64,000 nt of DNA from CAYIVF01 sp964366875 (lineage in GTDB: Bacteria; Patescibacteriota; Minisyncoccia; Minisyncoccales; Staskawiczbacteraceae): positions 1 to 64,000 of the forward strand of contig CAYIVF010000001.1 in assembly GCA_964366875.1 (NCBI GenBank), in the 5' to 3' direction. Positions 60,252-64,000 of this stretch are shown here, piece by piece. The position numbers and the translations under genes were made by a program. Position 1 is the stretch's first letter; each line of letters begins with the position of its first letter. The notes beneath the pieces are model-generated. The model was not told the origin of the DNA. It saw only the letters and a list, made by a program, of their open reading frames with translations, and made no database searches.

Positions 60252-60929
60252 ATGATAAATTTGAGGAATAAAAAACTTATTTTAGCAATTATTATTGTCG
60301 CAGTTTTAATTGGAGCAGGAGCTTTTGAGCTTGTCAAAACAAAACCCTGGCAGTCAAAACCAGAGGGGTTTCCTTATGCGATAGATTTTTCCGAAATTCA
60401 AAATATATCAGGAGAGCAATTAGAAAGATTAAAACAGAATTATCAGACAGCCAAAGAAAAATATGAAAAAGCTCCTAATAGTTTTAGCGCTTTGATGACT
60501 TTTGCTTTTGTTTATTATCAAATAGGCGATTATGAAAACGCCCGCGACGTTTATATCAAGGTGGGAGAAAACAGCCCCAAAAACTATAATTCCTTTTGGA
60601 ATCTTGGGAATACTTATATGAAATTGCAGGATTATGTTAATGCCGAAAAGGCGTATTTAAAAACTATTGAAAACGGGCCCGACCAATCAAGGCATTATTT
60701 AGCGCTCGGAGAATTGTATTGGTATATGCCGGAAAAGAAAAGCCAGATTCCTGATTTATATAAAAAAGGCCTGGAAACACTGCCAGGCAATTATGATTTA
60801 TTAATTGCTTTAGCCCAATATTACAAAGACGCGGGCGACAAAACCAACGCTATAAAATACTATCAGGAGATAATAGAAAAATATCCGGATAGCAAAGAAG
60901 CGATTGAAGAAGAAATAAGAAACCTTTAG
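60252..60929 (+). CDS. Membrane-anchored TPR protein
   Basis: 225 residues: an N-terminal anchor (about 7-27), then at least four TPR units (FAFVYYQIGDYENARDVYIK, FWNLGNTYMKLQDYVNAEKA, YLALGELYWYMPEKKSQI, LIALAQYYKDAGDKTNAIKY). A protein-interaction scaffold outside or at the membrane. Convergent with the O-antigen/TPR gene; the stops overlap by four bases, which links the two in the map though not in transcription. Confidence 0.88.
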   Translation: MINLRNKKLILAIIIVAVLIGAGAFELVKTKPWQSKPEGFPYAIDFSEIQNISGEQLERLKQNYQTAKEKYEKAPNSFSALMTFAFVYYQIGDYENARDVYIKVGENSPKNYNSFWNLGNTYMKLQDYVNAEKAYLKTIENGPDQSRHYLALGELYWYMPEKKSQIPDLYKKGLETLPGNYDLLIALAQYYKDAGDKTNAIKYYQEIIEKYPDSKEAIEEEIRNL

Positions 60930-63247
60930 CGGAGGGTCTGTAAAAACTCATCTACCAGTTTTTTTGTTTCTGCCGAGTTGTTGATTTCAAGTATTTTTTG
61001 GGCTGTTTCTCTTGCCATTTTATAATTGCCGATAACTTTATAATTATAAGCCAAAGCCGCATAGTATTGAATATTTTTTGGGTCTGAGGCAATTAATTTT
61101 TGGTGGATTTCAATGAGTTCTTCGTATTTTTTTGTTTCAAGATAAACTTTAATCAATTGAGAGAGAGAAGAAAAGGAATCAATATTATAGCGGTAGTATT
61201 GGGCTTGCGCAAAGTCCTTTTTTGTTTCTTCTGTATTATTCAGATAGATATTGGAAAGCCCTTTGAGCCACCAGCATTCTTCCATTGTCGGGGACAAATC
61301 AATGCATTGCTGGGCTATTTCCGCCGCTTGTTTGTAATCCTTGATTAAATAATATGTTTTTATACGCTCAACAAATATCTCCTGCCTCTTGAGAGAAAGT
61401 TGGCCGGCTTTTTGGAAATAGTAGTCCGCTTTATTTTTTAATTCGTCTCTTTCTTTTTGGTCTTTAGAATTTTGGAGTAGAAAATTGGCATAAATGCCGA
61501 GAGTGAGCCAATTTCTGGTATAAGTCGGTCTTATCTCTGTATTTTTTTCAAGGACGGTTACGGCTTTTTTAACCATTTTTACGCTTTCAGAAGTCGGAGT
61601 TGTTTTAAGACATTCGTTCACGGTGTTGGCATATTTAATTCCCAGATAATGGTCTAAAAAACTGCGGCTTTCCATAATTTTTTCCATTGCCGGCAAGACC
61701 TTTTGGCAACTGCCAAGTTTTGGAGCAGAGTTTATTTCTGCGTTAATTTGCAAAGGTTTTATATTGTATGTCCAGATAAACAATACAAGCGAAACAAACA
61801 ATGCAATGATTATTTGGGTTTTATATTTAATAATTTGGTTTGCGATTGTTTCTCCACTGAAGTCACGCTGATTGGCGCTGAAATTTTCAGTGGTACTTGA
61901 TGAAATCAGGTATAAAGAGAAAGCGATTAGCAAAAATAGAATAAGATAACTTGAAAAGGAATCAAAGACAAAAAGATTGTTGACAAAATAGCCCAAAAAA
62001 GCGGCTTGCATGCCGTGGCAAAATAAATAATTTTCCGGCTGCTTTTTTTTAATTTTTTGCAAGCCATAGAATAGGGCGCCAAGAACTGAAATATAAATTA
62101 TTACAGCCGGGATGCCAGCCGTAACCCCGATATCAAGCAAAAAATTATGGGCTTTGTCATACCAACTGCCCCAACTTTTATCAATGTAGGGTAAAGAAGG
62201 ATCGTAATGTTTGTCAAAAGCAATTGAAAAATTTTCCGGACCCCAGCCCAAAATCGGTTTTTCTTTTATTGCTTCCAAAGAAATCAGCCAATTGGCGAAG
62301 CGGGGGTCAGCTAAAGCCAATTTTATGGAAAACCGAGACCAAGCGCCCAGAGCCATATTGTTATTTTCTAAAACTTGAGGCAACTTAGGATGAGTATTTA
62401 TGTAATAGACCCCGCCGGCTATTGTTAAAAAAATAATAACAGCCAAAATTCGCAGGGCTATAATAATTTTTTTCCATTTGGCGGAAAATGAACTTTTAGG
62501 CCAAGCAAAAATAAAATAAACAAAGCCAATCAATAAGCCCAAAAAGGTTCCCCGACTTTGAGTAAGCAAAATAACAAAAAGGAACAGTAAAAAAGAAAAT
62601 AAATAAAAAATCCTTTTTTTCCATATTTCCTCTTTTAAAAAATAAGATAAGGTTATAAAAACCAAGAGCAGGAGATAAGCAGATAATAATACAGAATTAC
62701 CGATAGTTGAGCCCGGCCTACCCTCGGCTATAAAGGTTTTGCCAAGAATATTATACTGCTGGAAAACAGCAAAAATTGAGACCAAAATGCCGATGAATAT
62801 GCTGAAATCCCACATTTTTTGCCAGTCCTTTTTTTGCAGAATCAAAAAGGCCAAGAGAGAAAAAATAATATAAGAGCCAAAAGTTAAAAACCCTCCTGCC
62901 CTGTGAGGGTCTCCAAAAAAGCTATAAAGAGAATCTTGGGAAAAAATAGCAGATAAAAGAAAAGTCGTGAAAAGTGCCAGTAAAAGCCAAAAATATAAAG
63001 ATATTGATTTGAGTTTTAGGATAATGCCGTTTTTTTCAGAGAGCAATTGCCGGATAAAAAGAAATAAAATTATAGAAAGAATAACTCGGAAAACAATAAC
63101 CTTGCCCCAGTCGGGCGGAGAAAGCCAGGCGGGTAAGTCAAAGAACGGCAGGGCATTTAAGACAGGCAAAGCCAAAATTATAAAAAAGCCGATTAAATAA
63201 ACAAGATACGATTTATTTTTAGAGGTTATTTTATTATTGATTTTCAT
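60926..63247 (-). CDS. O-antigen ligase/polymerase family protein with C-terminal TPRs
   Basis: A 773-residue protein. Residues 1-480 contain about 12 membrane spans with the Wzy/WaaL-type segments LTQSRGTFLGLLIGFVYF and LGWGPENFSIAFDKHYDPSL, the large extracytoplasmic loop with W and H residues; AHNFLLDIGVTAG is also typical. Residues 500-773 are TPR repeats (YYAALAYNYKVIGNYKMARE at the end). It joins or polymerises surface polysaccharide. Start codon at 63247, nine bases from the divergent nucleotidyltransferase frame. Confidence 0.9.
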   Translation of the reverse strand: MKINNKITSKNKSYLVYLIGFFIILALPVLNALPFFDLPAWLSPPDWGKVIVFRVILSIILFLFIRQLLSEKNGIILKLKSISLYFWLLLALFTTFLLSAIFSQDSLYSFFGDPHRAGGFLTFGSYIIFSLLAFLILQKKDWQKMWDFSIFIGILVSIFAVFQQYNILGKTFIAEGRPGSTIGNSVLLSAYLLLLVFITLSYFLKEEIWKKRIFYLFSFLLFLFVILLTQSRGTFLGLLIGFVYFIFAWPKSSFSAKWKKIIIALRILAVIIFLTIAGGVYYINTHPKLPQVLENNNMALGAWSRFSIKLALADPRFANWLISLEAIKEKPILGWGPENFSIAFDKHYDPSLPYIDKSWGSWYDKAHNFLLDIGVTAGIPAVIIYISVLGALFYGLQKIKKKQPENYLFCHGMQAAFLGYFVNNLFVFDSFSSYLILFLLIAFSLYLISSSTTENFSANQRDFSGETIANQIIKYKTQIIIALFVSLVLFIWTYNIKPLQINAEINSAPKLGSCQKVLPAMEKIMESRSFLDHYLGIKYANTVNECLKTTPTSESVKMVKKAVTVLEKNTEIRPTYTRNWLTLGIYANFLLQNSKDQKERDELKNKADYYFQKAGQLSLKRQEIFVERIKTYYLIKDYKQAAEIAQQCIDLSPTMEECWWLKGLSNIYLNNTEETKKDFAQAQYYRYNIDSFSSLSQLIKVYLETKKYEELIEIHQKLIASDPKNIQYYAALAYNYKVIGNYKMARETAQKILEINNSAETKKLVDEFLQTLR

Positions 63248-63291
63248 ATTATTTTATGATACGAATTAAATATACAAAACACAAGGTTTTT

Positions 63292-63732
63292 ATGAAAATC
63301 GTAATAACTTCTGGCTACTTTAACCCGGCGCATATCGGCCATATAAACCTAATCAGAGAAGCAAAAGAGCTTGGTGATTTTTTGGTTGTTATCGTGAACA
63401 ATGATAAGCAGGTAAAAGTCAAGGGAAGCGTCCCTTTTATGCCAGAGCAAGAGCGAATTGAGATAATAAAGGCGCTAAGATATGCCGATGAGGTTATTCT
63501 GTCGGTTGATAATGATAGAACCGTTGCTGAAAGCTTAAAGATGATTGCCCAAAAATATCCAGGGCAATCATTATATTTTGCCAAAGGAGGAGATAGAAAT
63601 TCAGATAATATTCCAGAAAGCGAAAAAAAAGTTTGTAAAGAATTTAAAATTAAAATAATCAATGGAGTGGGGGGAGACAAGGTTCAAAGCTCTTCCTGGC
63701 TATTAACTAAAGCAAATGGAAATAAAAAATGA
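63292..63732 (+). CDS. Cytidylyltransferase-like nucleotidyltransferase
   Basis: About 146 residues from ATG 63292; the open frame to 63256 reads a charged extension. It has the nucleotidyltransferase start KIVITSGYFNPAHIGHINLI (HIGH motif), VIVNNDKQVKVKG, EQERIEIIKALRYADEVI and the late VQSSSWLL (SSTxL-like). Members activate sugars or alcohol phosphates with CTP or ATP, e.g. RfaE C-domain or glycerol-phosphate cytidylyltransferase. It overlaps the next gene by four bases. Confidence 0.88.
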   Translation: MKIVITSGYFNPAHIGHINLIREAKELGDFLVVIVNNDKQVKVKGSVPFMPEQERIEIIKALRYADEVILSVDNDRTVAESLKMIAQKYPGQSLYFAKGGDRNSDNIPESEKKVCKEFKIKIINGVGGDKVQSSSWLLTKANGNKK

Positions 63733-64000
63733 AATTAAATATAAGAAATTTTCTTTTAGAAAATATAGGAATTAAGCAGACAATTTTAAAGAATACTTTT
63801 TGGCTGACATTAGCCGAAATAATCAGGCGCCTTTCAAGCGTGGTTCTACTGATTTACGCCGCAAGGATTCTTGGAGCCACCGGCTACGGAAGATTTACTT
63901 TTGCTCTGTCTTTTGTTTCTCTACTTATTGTATTAGCCGATTTAGGGCTTTACGAAATTGTTACCAGGGAATTTGTTAAGCATAAAGAAGCTGAAAAAGA
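63729..64000 (+). CDS. Polysaccharide flippase (Wzx/MVF-type), cut by the window end
   Basis: The first 90 codons of a longer gene, overlapping the previous stop by four bases. The sequence shows LKNTFWLTLAEIIRRLSSVV, then YAARILGATGYGRFTFALSF and LADLGLYEIVTREFVKHKEA. This is the characteristic N-terminus of polysaccharide transporters of the MOP superfamily (first two spans with RxLGxxxYGxF). It likely flips lipid-linked sugars for the O-antigen ligase. Confidence 0.88.
   Translation, partial: MKLNIRNFLLENIGIKQTILKNTFWLTLAEIIRRLSSVVLLIYAARILGATGYGRFTFALSFVSLLIVLADLGLYEIVTREFVKHKEAEK

Noticed and set aside
1..64000. CRISPR array
   Set aside because: No direct repeats of 24-40 bases with regular spacers; the tandem repeats seen are 7, 11 and 15 bases long.
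1..64000. Recoding of UGA as glycine (as in Gracilibacteria/SR1)
   Set aside because: Several conserved genes end properly at UGA, for example the nucleotidyltransferase at 63732 and ORFs with no in-frame UGA in conserved positions.

Overview
The window is AT-rich, gene-dense and uses the standard code (UGA is a stop throughout). It looks like a chromosome segment of a Patescibacteria/CPR bacterium, most likely of the Parcubacteria group. The reasons are compact housekeeping genes (short Mfd, short FtsZ, bS21), many starts with no Shine-Dalgarno and a TATAAT box almost touching the ATG, an intein-rich anaerobic ribonucleotide reductase, Lamin-tail and S-layer-type surface proteins, TPR/O-antigen genes, and several orphan GC-rich genes with their own promoters. 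This assignment is inference from gene content.

Layout. 1-3.2 kb: tsaC/sua5, glyA, a PAP2 phosphatase and an MBL hydrolase, closed by a terminator. 3.2-6.8 kb: a LAGLIDADG reading frame, a GC-rich palindromic stretch and a sulfonate/nitrate/taurine-type ABC transporter placed directly behind a tRNA-Leu(CAA). 6.8-13.2 kb (minus strand): pth, a short mfd, topA and a RelA/SpoT homologue. 13.2-20.2 kb: an accessory island. It carries a restriction-endonuclease-like gene convergent with a LexA repressor fused in frame to a DNA methyltransferase, a four-gene cassette of winged-helix-like proteins ending in a PLD-like protein, small unknown genes separated by repeated sequence scraps, and a YwbE protein. 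20.2-26.8 kb: an orphan GC-rich gene, then lepB-hisS-rpsU-yqeY, a second orphan gene, then ybeY-ftsA-ftsZ.

27-33.7 kb: nrdD interrupted by three LAGLIDADG inteins, and nrdG. 33.7-36.4 kb: two related orphan cassette genes flanking a duplicated 5' end of comEC. 36.4-43.5 kb: comEC, then an envelope cluster (two glycosyltransferases, a glycoside-hydrolase-like protein, a small membrane protein, a GT2 enzyme, HtrA). 43.6-44.5 kb: two more orphan cassettes. 44.6-54.1 kb: clpB, a NYN-domain protein, small membrane proteins and a 1760-residue secreted protein. 54.2-60 kb: a DeoR-type regulator, an ECF sigma factor, its putative membrane anti-sigma partner and an S-layer-like protein. 60-64 kb: a MITE-like palindrome, a TPR protein, an O-antigen-ligase/TPR protein, a nucleotidyltransferase and the start of a flippase.

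The strongest candidate for something undescribed is the LexA-methyltransferase fusion with its convergent endonuclease. LexA self-cleavage residues and methyltransferase motifs are all intact in one frame, so the protein could tie restriction-modification to DNA damage. The adjoining four-gene winged-helix/PLD cassette, the single-gene promoter-leader-gene-terminator cassettes, the triple-intein nrdD and the comEC duplication are the next most interesting.
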